Shown here: positions 15,706 to 23,899 of the stretch, one piece after another
Layout of the letters: every line of letters begins with the position of its first letter
How positions within the stretch are numbered: the stretch's first letter is position 1
DNA from: Blastococcus sp. CT_GayMR20
GTDB lineage: Bacteria; Actinomycetota; Actinomycetes; Mycobacteriales; Geodermatophilaceae
DNA: 64,000 nt
Direction of reading: 5' to 3'
Assembly: GCF_004570345.1 (NCBI RefSeq)
Contig: NZ_SPQM01000011.1
Coordinates: 1 to 64,000, forward strand
Notes under the pieces: model-generated
The model's input: only the letters and a program-made list of their open reading frames with translations
Databases searched by the model: none
Told to the model about the DNA's origin: nothing
Made by a program: the position numbers and the translations under genes

Positions 15706-17192
15706 CGGGACAGCTCCGCCTGCTCCTGGGCCCGGACCGCCGGCCCGCGGAGCGCGAGGGTGCCGAGCAGGCCGATGAGGAAGGCCGCGAGGACGCCGAG
15801 GTTCGCGAAGGCCCACGAGCCGTCCCGCCCGCCCAGCCCGGAGGGCTCCAGGAGGTAGCCCTGCCAGTCGAGCCACTCCGCGAAGGTGTTGGTGACCAGA
15901 CCCCACCCGACGACAGTCCCGACGAGCAGCAGGACCAGCGGCACCGGCTGCACGCTGCCGTAGCGGCCGCGGGGGTCGAACAGTTCCCGCTCCGCGTAGT
16001 CGCGCTTCCGCAGCGCCAGGTCGGCCAGCATGATGCCGCACCATGCCGCGATGGGGACGCCGAGCGTGATCAGGAAGCCCTGGAACGGTCCGATGAAGTC
16101 GTCGGCGAAGAAGACGACGGCGACCGTCCCGATGACCATCAGGACGCCGTCGATCATGGCGGCGACCGGGCGGGGGACGCGCACCCCGGCAGCCAGCAGC
16201 GAGAGGCCGGACGAGTAGATGTCCAGCAGCGCCCCGCCGATCAGGCCGAGGACGACGACCAGGATGAACGGCACGAGGAACCAGGTCGGCAGGATCGTGC
16301 CGAGCGCGCCGATCGGGTCGAGGCCGATGGCCGCGGACAGCTCGGGGTCCGAGCCGGCCAGCAGGAGCCCCGTGACGAGCAGGATCACCGGGGCGAGCGC
16401 GCCGCCGAACGTGGTCCAGCCGACGACCCCGGCGGTCGAGGCGTGCCGGGGGAGGTACCGCGAGTAGTCGGCGGCGGCGTTCACCCAGCCGAAGCCGTAG
16501 CCGGTCATGGCCAGCACCAGGGCACCGATGAAGGCGGCCGTGGAGCCCGACGGCGCCGACGAGACCGCCGACCAGTCGATCTCCGGCGCCACCAGCGCGA
16601 CGTACACGACGGTGAGCACTCCGGTGACGACGGTGATGACGGTCTGCATGCGGATGATCAGGTCGAACCCGAGGACCCCGCCCACGACGACGAGCCCGGC
16701 GACCACGAGCAGGGCGACCACCTCGGTGGCGGTGCCACCGCCCCAGCCGAGCTGGGTGAACACGGTGGACGTCGCCAGCGTGGCCAGCGAGACCAGTGCC
16801 GTCTCCCAGCCGACCGTCAGGATCCAGGACAGCACCGACGGCACCTTGTTGCCGTTCACCCCGAAGGCCGCACGGCTGAGCACCAGGGTCGGCGCGGACC
16901 CGCGCTTGCCGGCGATGGCGACCAGCCCGCAGAGCAGGAAGGAGACGACGATGCCGACGACCCCGGCGATCACGGCCTGCCAGAACGAGATGCCGAAACC
17001 GAGCAGGAACGAGCCGTAGGCCAGCCCGAGCACGCTGACGTTGGCGCCGAACCAGGGCCAGAAGAGCTGCCGCGGGGTGCCCTTGCGCTCGCTCTCGTCG
17101 ATGACGTTGATGCCGTTGGTCTCGACCGCCACTCGCGGCGTCGGTACCTCGAGGCCGGGACCGGTCAGGTCGTGCTCCGCTCGCTGAGACAT
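15702..17192 (-). CDS. NCS1-family nucleobase:cation symporter (cytosine/purine permease)
   Basis: A 496-residue permease with about twelve hydrophobic helices. It opens with 'VETNGINVIDESERKGTPRQLFWPWFGANVSVLGLAYGSFLLGFGISFWQA', the CodB/purine-cytosine permease helix 1 pattern, followed by 'RGSAPTLVLSRAAFGVNGNKVPSVLSWILTVGWE' with the conserved SRAxFG-xGN. Imports a nucleobase or related compound with a cation. First gene of a two-gene unit with the isochorismatase-like hydrolase; divergent from the iron-siderophore binding protein. Confidence 0.9.
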   Translation of the reverse strand: MSQRAEHDLTGPGLEVPTPRVAVETNGINVIDESERKGTPRQLFWPWFGANVSVLGLAYGSFLLGFGISFWQAVIAGVVGIVVSFLLCGLVAIAGKRGSAPTLVLSRAAFGVNGNKVPSVLSWILTVGWETALVSLATLATSTVFTQLGWGGGTATEVVALLVVAGLVVVGGVLGFDLIIRMQTVITVVTGVLTVVYVALVAPEIDWSAVSSAPSGSTAAFIGALVLAMTGYGFGWVNAAADYSRYLPRHASTAGVVGWTTFGGALAPVILLVTGLLLAGSDPELSAAIGLDPIGALGTILPTWFLVPFILVVVLGLIGGALLDIYSSGLSLLAAGVRVPRPVAAMIDGVLMVIGTVAVVFFADDFIGPFQGFLITLGVPIAAWCGIMLADLALRKRDYAERELFDPRGRYGSVQPVPLVLLLVGTVVGWGLVTNTFAEWLDWQGYLLEPSGLGGRDGSWAFANLGVLAAFLIGLLGTLALRGPAVRAQEQAELSR

Positions 17193-17310
17193 CGTGTCCG
17201 TCCTCCGGTCCGGGGCGCCCTGTCGCGCTCGGCACAGTAACCGCGGCGGGCAGGGTCGCCCGCCGGGGCGGGCCGTGGACGGGGTGGCGACCCAGCCGTG
17301 ACGATCCTGT

Positions 17311-17328
17311 GGTAAGGTGAGCCTTACC
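17311..17328 (+). promoter_or_regulatory. DtxR/IdeR-type iron box
   Basis: GGTAAGGTGAGCCTTACC, seven-base perfect arms, closely fits the actinobacterial iron-box consensus (TTAGGTTAGCCTAACCTAA). It ends 21 bp before the start codon of the iron-siderophore binding protein gene, over the expected promoter, so Fe-loaded IdeR/DtxR would repress that gene. Confidence 0.8.
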
Positions 17329-17349
17329 TATCTGCCTGGAGGAGCTCCC

Positions 17350-18351
17350 ATGCCGACCCGTCCGGCCGTCCCGGCCACCCTGCCGGCCACCCTGATGGCC
17401 GGCCTGCTGGTCCTCGCCGGGTGCGGCGGCGCCTCCGGCGACGACGGCGGCCCCGACGCCGGGAGCAGCACCTCCTCCGGAGCCTTCCCCGTGACCGTGA
17501 GCACCGCATTCGGCGACGTCACGGTCGAGGAGGAGCCGACGCGCGTGGTGGCGCTTGGCTGGTCGGACGCGGAGACGTCGCTGGCGCTGGGCGTTCAGCC
17601 GGTCGGCGTCAGCGACTGGCTCGCCGTCGGCGGCGACGGTCTCGGCGACTGGGTCGAGGAGGGCTACGACGAGGCGCCGGAGATCATCGAGACGCTGGAG
17701 CCCAGCTACGAGGCGATCGCGGCGCTCGAGCCCGATCTCATCCTCGACACCCGCTCCCCCGCCACCCAGGAGCGCTACGACCTGCTGAGCGCCATCGCTC
17801 CCACGATCGGGCAGCCCGAGGGCGTCGACCCGTACCTGACCACCTGGCAGCAGCAGCTGGAGATGGTCGGCCGGGCGCTGGGCAGGTCGGACGAGGCGGC
17901 CGACCTGGCGACGCAGGTCGAGCAGGCGTTCACCGACGCCGCCGCGGAGCACCCGGAGTTCGCCGGCACGGAGGTGGCCGTGGGCGCCTACTCGTCCGAG
18001 GGTTTCGGCGCGTACGTGCGCGGCGACGCACGCGTCGAGTTCATGGAGGATCTGGGCTTCAGGAACAAGACGGCCATCGACGACCTCTCGACCGGCGGCT
18101 TCTTCGTGCCGGTCAGCGACGAGCAGCTCGACCTGCTCGACGCGGAGCTGACCGTCGTCTTCCCGATCTTCGTCGAGGCCTCGGAGTTCACCTCCGACCC
18201 GCTGTGGCAGAGCCTGCCGTGGGTGCAGGGCGGGCACGCCGTCGTCCTGGACGACGTCACCGTGCTCAACGCCTTCTCCAGCGCCTCGGCGCCCGGCCTG
18301 CTCTACGCCCTGGAGACCGTGGTCCCGATGTTCGCCGAGAGCCTCGACTGA
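17350..18351 (+). CDS. Iron-siderophore ABC transporter substrate-binding lipoprotein
   Basis: A 333-residue TroA/FepB-like periplasmic-type binding protein. The lipobox LVLAGC places the lipidated Cys at residue 25. The mature part contains 'VTVSTAFGDVTVEEEPTRVVALGWSDAETSLALGVQPVGVSDW', 'YEAIAALEPDLILDTRS', and the C-terminal 'LTVVFPIFVEASEFTSDPLWQSLPWVQGGHAVVLDD', the normal FecB-class layout. It captures a ferric siderophore for an inner-membrane ABC importer. ATG 17350 has GGAGGAG seven bases upstream. The preceding iron box implies induction under iron shortage. No permease or ATPase for siderophores lies nearby, so it relies on a transporter encoded elsewhere. Confidence 0.9.
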   Translation: MPTRPAVPATLPATLMAGLLVLAGCGGASGDDGGPDAGSSTSSGAFPVTVSTAFGDVTVEEEPTRVVALGWSDAETSLALGVQPVGVSDWLAVGGDGLGDWVEEGYDEAPEIIETLEPSYEAIAALEPDLILDTRSPATQERYDLLSAIAPTIGQPEGVDPYLTTWQQQLEMVGRALGRSDEAADLATQVEQAFTDAAAEHPEFAGTEVAVGAYSSEGFGAYVRGDARVEFMEDLGFRNKTAIDDLSTGGFFVPVSDEQLDLLDAELTVVFPIFVEASEFTSDPLWQSLPWVQGGHAVVLDDVTVLNAFSSASAPGLLYALETVVPMFAESLD

Positions 18352-18393
18352 CTCGCGGGGCTCAGCGCGGCCGCAGGAAGCACCCGACCGCGT

Positions 18394-18410
18394 GTCGTCC
18401 GGAGGACGAC
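18394..18410. terminator. Possible bidirectional terminator hairpin
   Basis: GTCGTCCGGAGGACGAC, seven-base arms around three bases, lies between the convergent binding-protein and creatininase-family genes and is followed by a C-run. The position is suitable; the absence of a T-run makes it weak. Confidence 0.35.
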
Positions 18411-18414
18411 CCCC

Positions 18415-19122
18415 CTACTCGACGAGCCGGCCCGCGGGGTCGACCCGCCAGGAGCGGCCCGCGGCGACGAGCCGGTGCACCAGCTCGTCCACCAGGGCCG
18501 CTCCCTCGAAGGCCGACGCGCCGGCCGGGTCGCCGAGCACACCCGTGGGGCTGACGCCGGCCACGCCCTCGGCGCGCAGGCGGGGCAGCAGGCGGCCGAT
18601 CGGCGTGGTCACCCCGGCCACGGCGGACGCCAGGCGGACCCCCTCCGGTTCCACGTGCAACATCAGTGACGTCTCGGTGCGGCCGGCGTGCGCGTCGCCG
18701 CCGGCCACCCCGCAGGGGAACCAGGCGACGTCCCGGCCCTCCGAGCGCAGCAGCGGCACCGCCGCGCGCAGCGCGTCGTGGTTGCCGCCGTGCCCGTTCA
18801 CCAGCAGCACGCGGCCGGCCCACCGTCCGGCCGAGCGCCCGTACTCCACGAGCAGGCCGGTGAGGGCCTCGGTGCCGATCGAGATCGTCCCGGGGAAGCC
18901 CTCGTGCTCCCCGCTCGCGCCGTAGGCCAGCGCCGGCGCGAGCAGGGCGCCGTCGAACGCCTCGATGGCGGACTCGGCGACCGCGCAGGCCACCGAGGTG
19001 TCGGTGCTCAGCGGCAGGTGATGACCGTGCTGCTCGACCGATCCGAGCGGCACCACGAGCAGCGGGACGGCCGGGATCTCCGGCCAGGCGGCCGCGCTCA
19101 GGTAGGGGCCCCGATTGGACAT
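18415..19122 (-). CDS. Creatininase-family protein, MftE-like
   Basis: A 235-residue metal-dependent amidase. Typical creatininase motifs: 'VVPLGSVEQHGHHLPLSTDT' (residues ~22-41) with metal-binding Glu, His and Asp, 'GASGEHEGFPGTISIG', 'LLVNGHGGNHDAL' and 'DAHAGRTETSLML'. Closest recognised relatives are creatininases and the mycofactocin peptidase MftE, which trims the MftA peptide. No mftA, mftB, mftC or mftF-like gene is in the window, so the role is left open. ATG 19122 directly precedes the first conserved strand. Divergent from the PNPOx-like gene, with which it shares a 95-107-bp promoter region. Confidence 0.78.
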   Translation of the reverse strand: MSNRGPYLSAAAWPEIPAVPLLVVPLGSVEQHGHHLPLSTDTSVACAVAESAIEAFDGALLAPALAYGASGEHEGFPGTISIGTEALTGLLVEYGRSAGRWAGRVLLVNGHGGNHDALRAAVPLLRSEGRDVAWFPCGVAGGDAHAGRTETSLMLHVEPEGVRLASAVAGVTTPIGRLLPRLRAEGVAGVSPTGVLGDPAGASAFEGAALVDELVHRLVAAGRSWRVDPAGRLVE

Positions 19123-19144
19123 CGCCGCAGCGTAGGCCGCGGAT

Positions 19145-19166
19145 CGGGATCCGGGACGGGATCCCG
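19145..19166. promoter_or_regulatory. Inverted repeat in the divergent promoter region
   Basis: CGGGATC and GATCCCG separated by eight bases, between the creatininase-family and PNPOx-like genes. It could be a regulator site for either; only symmetry and position support it. Confidence 0.25.
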
Positions 19167-19229
19167 GTCCGGTGAGCGGACCCGCGGACGCGGGTGTCAG
19201 GGGACCGGTTGTGGGCAATGGAATCCACC

Positions 19230-19709
19230 ATGAGCGACGAGCAGACCGCCAAGGTGGCCGAACTGATCAAGGGTGAGCGTTTCGGCTTCCTCACCACGAC
19301 CGCGCCCGACGGCACGGTGACCAGCCGACCCATGACGCTGCAGGAGGTGGAGTTCGACGGCGACCTCTGGTTCTTCGCCGAGCGGGATTCCTCCGCCGTC
19401 CAGCACGTGACCGTCTCTCCGCAGGTCAACGTCGGCGTCGGCTCGGGCGGCACGTGGGTGTCTCTGACCGGGCGCGCGTTCGTCGTCGAGGACAGGGAGA
19501 GGAAGCGGGAGCTCTGGAACAGCGCCGTCGAGGCCTGGTTCCCCGAAGGTCCGGACGACGACCGCGTCGTCCTGCTCAAGGTGGACGGCGACTCGGCGGA
19601 GTACTGGGACAGCCCCGGCGGGCGACTGGCGACCGTCTTCAGCTTCGCGAAGGCGAAGGTGACCGGTCAGCGGATCGACGCGGGGGAGAACGAGAAGGTC
19701 GACCTCTGA
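19230..19709 (+). CDS. Pyridoxamine 5'-phosphate oxidase-like flavoprotein (general stress protein 26 type)
   Basis: About 159 residues with the split-barrel flavin-binding fold: 'VAELIKGERFGFLTTTAPDGTVTSRPMTLQEVEFDGDLWFFAERDSSAVQHVTVSPQVNVGVG' then 'YWDSPGGRLATVFSFAKAKVTG'. This matches the general-stress FMN/F420-binding group (COG3871 type) rather than true PdxH. Members are thought to bind FMN or F420 and act in redox stress; substrate unknown. ATG 19230 has a GGA seven bases upstream; an in-frame ATG at 19218 is an alternative adding four residues. Confidence 0.82.
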   Translation: MSDEQTAKVAELIKGERFGFLTTTAPDGTVTSRPMTLQEVEFDGDLWFFAERDSSAVQHVTVSPQVNVGVGSGGTWVSLTGRAFVVEDRERKRELWNSAVEAWFPEGPDDDRVVLLKVDGDSAEYWDSPGGRLATVFSFAKAKVTGQRIDAGENEKVDL

Positions 19710-19721
19710 GCAGGCCCCTGG

Positions 19722-21605
19722 TCAGACCGTGCGGGCGCCCCGCAGCCGCTCGGCGGCGGGCGGGCCGGCCGGGGCCGGCACCCGGGGGAGCGGCATGGGC
19801 AGGTGCGCGGTGCAGCGGTCGGCCGGCTCGGGCCGGGCGAAGAAGTAGCCCTGGGCCTGCGCGCAGTCCAGATCCACCAGGGTCTGCCGCTGCTCCTCGG
19901 TCTCGACGCCCTCGGCGACGACGCCGAGGCCCAGGGTGCGGGCGAGCTCGACGATCGACGTGATGAGCGTGGTCGCAGAGCGGTCCTGCGGCAGGTCGCT
20001 GACGAAGCTGCGGTCGATCTTGATGATGTCGGCGGGCAGGTGGCGGAGGTAGGACAGGCCCGAGAAGCCGGTGCCGAAGTCGTCGATGGCGATGCGGATC
20101 CCGAGCGCCCGCAGCTCCTCGAGCTGGGCGACCACGGAGTCGGCGTCGCGGACGAGCACGCCCTCGGTGACCTCCAGGGTCAGCTGCCCCGCGGGGAAGC
20201 CGGTCTCCTCGAGGGCGGCGACGACGTCGCGGACGACGTCGCCGTCCTGGAACTGGCGGGGCGAGACGTTCACGGCCATCCGCAGGGGCGCACCGGTCCG
20301 GGTGGACCACGCCGCGCCCTGCCGCAGGGCGGCCCGCAGCACCCAGCGACCGATGCCGGTGATGGCACCGGTCTCCTCGGCGAGCGGGATGAACTCGAAG
20401 GGCGGGATGAGCCCGCGCTCCGGGTGGTTCCAGCGGACGAGCGCCTCGAAGCCCGTGGTGCGCCCGTCGGTCAGCCGCACGATGGGCTGGTAGTGGACCT
20501 CGAGCTGGCCGGCGACCGCGGCGTCGGCGAGGTCCTGGGCCAGGCCGGCACGGCGGCGGGCCGCCTCGGCCATCCCGTCGGCGTAGACGACCAGGCGGTT
20601 CTTGCCCTGGGCCTTGGCGAGGTACATCGCGAGGTCGGCGTTGCGGAGCAGGGCACCGGCGGTGCCGTCGCCCCCGTCGGTGGAGGCGGCGACCCCGACG
20701 CTGCCGTGGACGGTGACGGAGCCGCCGTCCAGGGGGACCGGGAGGGCGAGCGACGTGAGCACCCGCTCGCCGACCGCCCGGGCGACGTCCGGACCACCGT
20801 GGACGACGACGGCGAACTCGTCTCCGCCGATGCGCGCGACCACGTCGCCGGGCCGCACGCACCCGCGCAGGCGGTCGGAGAGGACGAGGAGGAGCTCGTC
20901 GCCCGCGGCGTGACCGCGGCTGTCGTTGACGTCCTTGAAGTCGTCCAGGTCGATGAACAGCAGGCTCACCGCGCCACCGCGCTGCAGGACGCGGTGCGTG
21001 ATCTCCTCGAGCAGGGTGCGGTTGGCCAGGCCGGTCAGCGGGTCGCTGAGCACCTGGTCCTCGTTGAGCCGCCAGGCTGCGAGGTGGGCGAGGCTGGCGG
21101 CGAGCACGAAGGCGCCGTGGATCCCGGCCCACACCCACGGGTTGTGCTGGGCCTCGTGACTGAAGACGACGTGCGGATAGACGGTCCCGACGGCGCCGTG
21201 GTGGAGGATCACCATCAGGAGTGCGATGCCGTAGGGCACCCAGTCCTGGTACAGCGAGACCACGCCGACCATCACGAAGAAGATGAAGTGCGACTCGGTG
21301 ACGCCCTGCCACAGGTGGACGAGGGCGACCGAGGCCGCCATCAGGCTGACGGTGGTGGCCGCGGCCTGGCCCTTGCGGCCGAGCTGGGGGAGGACGGCCA
21401 GCGCCACCGGGCCGGCGACGGCGAGGATGACGGCGACGGCGGCGGGCTGTCCGTAGCCGCGCAGCCAGGCGAAGATCACGAGCAGCGCCGACGACGCCAG
21501 GCACAGCCGCACGATGGCGCGGTGCCGGCGCTGCCACACGGCGTCGGGCAGCAGGCGACCCTCGGGGAGCAGCCGGGCCGCCCTGGCCCGCAGTTCGAGG
21601 ATCAC
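19722..21605 (-). CDS. Membrane GGDEF-EAL protein (c-di-GMP synthesis/degradation)
   Basis: A 627-residue bifunctional-type signalling protein. Residues ~25-190 form about six membrane segments without a recognised sensor domain. The GGDEF domain (~200-355) has an intact 'RIGGDEFAVVV' site and an RxxD inhibitory site five residues earlier ('RPGD'). The EAL domain (~370-610) keeps the catalytic set: 'FEALVRW', the Asn of 'AVNVSPRQF', the Glu of 'LEVTEG', 'IDDFGTGFSGLSYL', 'IIKIDRSF' and 'AEGVETEEQ'. Both activities are therefore possible. GTG start with GGAG six bases upstream. It follows the secreted protein gene and a large hairpin. No other c-di-GMP protein is in the window. Confidence 0.92.
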   Translation of the reverse strand: MILELRARAARLLPEGRLLPDAVWQRRHRAIVRLCLASSALLVIFAWLRGYGQPAAVAVILAVAGPVALAVLPQLGRKGQAAATTVSLMAASVALVHLWQGVTESHFIFFVMVGVVSLYQDWVPYGIALLMVILHHGAVGTVYPHVVFSHEAQHNPWVWAGIHGAFVLAASLAHLAAWRLNEDQVLSDPLTGLANRTLLEEITHRVLQRGGAVSLLFIDLDDFKDVNDSRGHAAGDELLLVLSDRLRGCVRPGDVVARIGGDEFAVVVHGGPDVARAVGERVLTSLALPVPLDGGSVTVHGSVGVAASTDGGDGTAGALLRNADLAMYLAKAQGKNRLVVYADGMAEAARRRAGLAQDLADAAVAGQLEVHYQPIVRLTDGRTTGFEALVRWNHPERGLIPPFEFIPLAEETGAITGIGRWVLRAALRQGAAWSTRTGAPLRMAVNVSPRQFQDGDVVRDVVAALEETGFPAGQLTLEVTEGVLVRDADSVVAQLEELRALGIRIAIDDFGTGFSGLSYLRHLPADIIKIDRSFVSDLPQDRSATTLITSIVELARTLGLGVVAEGVETEEQRQTLVDLDCAQAQGYFFARPEPADRCTAHLPMPLPRVPAPAGPPAAERLRGARTV

Positions 21606-21780
21606 GTCCGCTCCATCGGACGGATCCGGGCTTTCCTGTAGCGGATGCCCGCCGGATGCCCCCAAGGGGTGGGTTGCGCGGAACGTCAGCGCACGTGGAG
21701 CCCCACCAGCGGCGATCCGTCGCAGCTCCTGACCGGGACGGGAGGGATCCGGGCATGTCCTGAGCGATCCCGGCGTGAGT

Positions 21781-21827
21781 GTGCGCAGACCGTGGTGAGG
21801 CGGGGCGCATCACCACGATCTGCGCAC
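21781..21827. terminator. Large hairpin after the secreted-protein gene
   Basis: Two 18-base arms (21781-21798 and 21810-21827), beginning GTGCGCAGA and ending TCTGCGCAC, pair with one G-T position around an 11-base loop. It begins 11 bp beyond the stop of the secreted-protein gene. It can act as a terminator in both directions but lacks a U-tract; a dispersed REP-like palindrome is the alternative. Confidence 0.5.
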
Positions 21828-21837
21828 GGTCGGTCGC

Positions 21838-22359
21838 TCAGTCGTCGGAGCCGCGCCCGCCGCCTCCGCGGCCGGAGTTGTCGTCGTCATCCCCGCCGGA
21901 GCCGCGCCCGGAGCTGTCGTCGTCCCCACCGCGGCGGTCACCGCCGTGGTCGTCACCGACGTCGTGACCGGGGCCGTCGTCTCGGCCGTGACCGCCGCGG
22001 ACCCGGCCGTCGCTGTCGTCCGGGGCGTCGTACGTCGGGCTCGGCGTCGACGAGCTGTGCGTCGCAGTGCCGTGGCCGGGGCCGTCGTCGGCACCGTGGC
22101 CGCCGCCGACCCGGTCGCCGCCGTGGTCGTCCGGGCGGGAGGAGTGGGTGGGCACCGAGGTGGGGGTGGTCTCCGCCGTCCGCTCGGCGGTGGACGACGA
22201 GCTCGAGGCGGTGGACGAGGACGTGGTGCCCGACGGCACCGTCGTGACCACGGAGGAGTCCTCCGTCGGCGTCGAGCCGCTGGGAGCGGCGGCATAGGCG
22301 AGCCCGGCCACGGAGGCGCTCATGGCGAGGGCGGCTGCGATGATCACTGGCTTTCTCAT
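21838..22359 (-). CDS. Secreted Ser/Thr- and Gly/Asp/His-rich protein of unknown function
   Basis: A 173-residue protein not assignable to a family. Residues 1-24 are a signal peptide (positive MRK start, hydrophobic 'IIAAALAMSASVAGLAYA', AxA cleavage). Residues ~25-75 are Ser/Thr/Pro-rich, like a cell-wall spacer. Residues ~76-173 are strongly acidic and glycine-rich with repeated 'GGHGxDDGPGH' and 'DDHGGDRxGGDD' units, a composition seen in metal-binding or disordered wall proteins. No cysteine and no LPXTG motif. It may buffer divalent metal at the surface (inference). ATG start; a strong hairpin follows the stop. Confidence 0.65.
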   Translation of the reverse strand: MRKPVIIAAALAMSASVAGLAYAAAPSGSTPTEDSSVVTTVPSGTTSSSTASSSSSTAERTAETTPTSVPTHSSRPDDHGGDRVGGGHGADDGPGHGTATHSSSTPSPTYDAPDDSDGRVRGGHGRDDGPGHDVGDDHGGDRRGGDDDSSGRGSGGDDDDNSGRGGGGRGSDD

Positions 22360-22412
22360 GCCGGCAAATGTGCGACCGCCCGGGACAAGGCCACGCTAAG
22401 GCGACGTCAACC

Positions 22413-23861
22413 TCAGCCCCGGGACCGCGGGAGCACGGCGCGGACGATGCGGTCGGGACGGATGCCGATCCGGGGAGCGCTCCCCAGCCACCGGTGCAGC
22501 GTCCCCCCGGGGTCCTCGAGGGACACCTCGCTGCCGTCGGCCCGGTGGACGCACAGGTCCGACGTGAGTTCCGACTCCCCCGGCCCGAGGACGTCGTCCA
22601 GGCGGCACCACCGGCCGTCGGCGACCACCTCGGGGTCGGGGACGAGCGTGCCGGCCAGCCGGCGACCCGCCCGCCCGCGGCGCTCGACCAGCGGACCCGG
22701 TCGGAGCGGCGGGGTCCGACTGTCGGTGGCCAGCGCGGCGACGGCCGGGATCCGCCGGACGGCGGCCAGCACCCCCCGGCGGACGACGTCGCCACCGCGC
22801 CCTCCACCCGTCATGAGCCGACCCAGCAGCAGGGCGACGCGGATCAGCGCACGGGCGTGCGGCTCGCGCTCGGCCTGGTAGGTGTCCAGCAGCTCCTCGT
22901 CGGCGGCCCCGTCGAGGACGTCGGCCAGCTTCCAGACCAGCTGGTGGACGTCACGGAGCCCCAGCCCCATGCCCTGGCCGACGAACGGCGGGCTCAGATG
23001 GGCGGCGTCCCCGGCCAGCAGCACGCGCCCGGCTCGCCAGCGGTCGGCCACCTGTGCGCGGAAGGTGTACTCGACCGCGCGGACGAACTCGACGGACGCG
23101 GGGTCGACGGGGGCCAGCAGCGCCGCCAGCCGCGCGGGCGTGGTCAGGTCGGCGACGGTCTCCCCGGGCGCCATCCGGGTCTCCCACCGGTACCGGTCAC
23201 CGGTGACGGGCATGAACGTCGCCGGGTGCCGCGAGTCGCAGACCTGGTGTGCGCCGGGCCAGACGGGCAGCGCGTCCGCCGACCGGACGTCGAGCACGAG
23301 CCACCGGTCCGCTGGGCCGAGGTCGCGCATGGCCGAACCGATCAGGCCGCGCACGGTGCTGTTCGCGCCGTCGCACCCGAGCACCGCGGGGGCCCGGACG
23401 GACCGGTCCGCACCGCCGTCCCGGGGGCGGACGGTCAGGGTGACGCCGTCGCCGTCCTGGGTCAGGCCGGTCACCTCCGCACCGCGCCGGACGGCGACAC
23501 CGGCGTCCTGCGCCGCTGCGGCGAGGACCTCCTCCAGGTCCGGCTGGTGCACGAAAGAGCCCTGCGGGAAGCCGTGGATGCCCGCGTCGGGATGGCGGTC
23601 GAACTCGGCGAGCACGCGGTGCGCCCCGTCCAGCAGGCGCAGCCCGGCCATCGGCCGGGTGCGGGCCAGCACCGGGTCGGCCACGCCGGCGGCCTGGAGG
23701 ACGCGGAACACCTCGTCGTCGAGGTGCACGGCGCGGGGGAGGGGATAGGGCGCGCGGTGCCGCTCCAGGACCTCGACGGCGACGCCCCGCCGGGCGAGCA
23801 GCAGCGCCGCCGTCAGCCCCACCGGCCCGGCGCCGACCACGATCACGGGAGCGCCGGACAC
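22413..23861 (-). CDS. FAD-dependent aromatic-ring monooxygenase (MhpA/PheA-like)
   Basis: A 482-residue class A flavoprotein hydroxylase. The N-terminal Rossmann motif is 'VIVVGAGPVGLTAALLLARRGVAVEVLER', the DG motif is 'LGCDGANSTVRGLIGS' and the second FAD motif is 'VLLAGDAAHLSPPFVGQGMGLGLRDVHQLVWKLADVLDG'. It resembles 3-(3-hydroxyphenyl)propionate hydroxylase and polyketide hydroxylases; it hydroxylates an aromatic substrate with NAD(P)H and O2. No ring-cleavage genes are adjacent, so substrate is unknown. GTG 23861 starts directly at the Rossmann strand; the frame upstream is only antisense of the lipoprotein gene. Confidence 0.87.
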   Translation of the reverse strand: MSGAPVIVVGAGPVGLTAALLLARRGVAVEVLERHRAPYPLPRAVHLDDEVFRVLQAAGVADPVLARTRPMAGLRLLDGAHRVLAEFDRHPDAGIHGFPQGSFVHQPDLEEVLAAAAQDAGVAVRRGAEVTGLTQDGDGVTLTVRPRDGGADRSVRAPAVLGCDGANSTVRGLIGSAMRDLGPADRWLVLDVRSADALPVWPGAHQVCDSRHPATFMPVTGDRYRWETRMAPGETVADLTTPARLAALLAPVDPASVEFVRAVEYTFRAQVADRWRAGRVLLAGDAAHLSPPFVGQGMGLGLRDVHQLVWKLADVLDGAADEELLDTYQAEREPHARALIRVALLLGRLMTGGGRGGDVVRRGVLAAVRRIPAVAALATDSRTPPLRPGPLVERRGRAGRRLAGTLVPDPEVVADGRWCRLDDVLGPGESELTSDLCVHRADGSEVSLEDPGGTLHRWLGSAPRIGIRPDRIVRAVLPRSRG

Positions 23862-23899
23862 GCGGCCAGTCTCGCCGAGCGGCCGGCCCTCCCGCCGGG

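Noticed and set aside
18415..19122. Part of a mycofactocin biosynthetic cluster
   Set aside because: None of the other mycofactocin genes is recognisable in the window.
22140..22360. Reading frames on the plus strand over the secreted-protein gene
   Set aside because: They lack ribosome sites and the minus-strand frame has a proper signal peptide and downstream hairpin.
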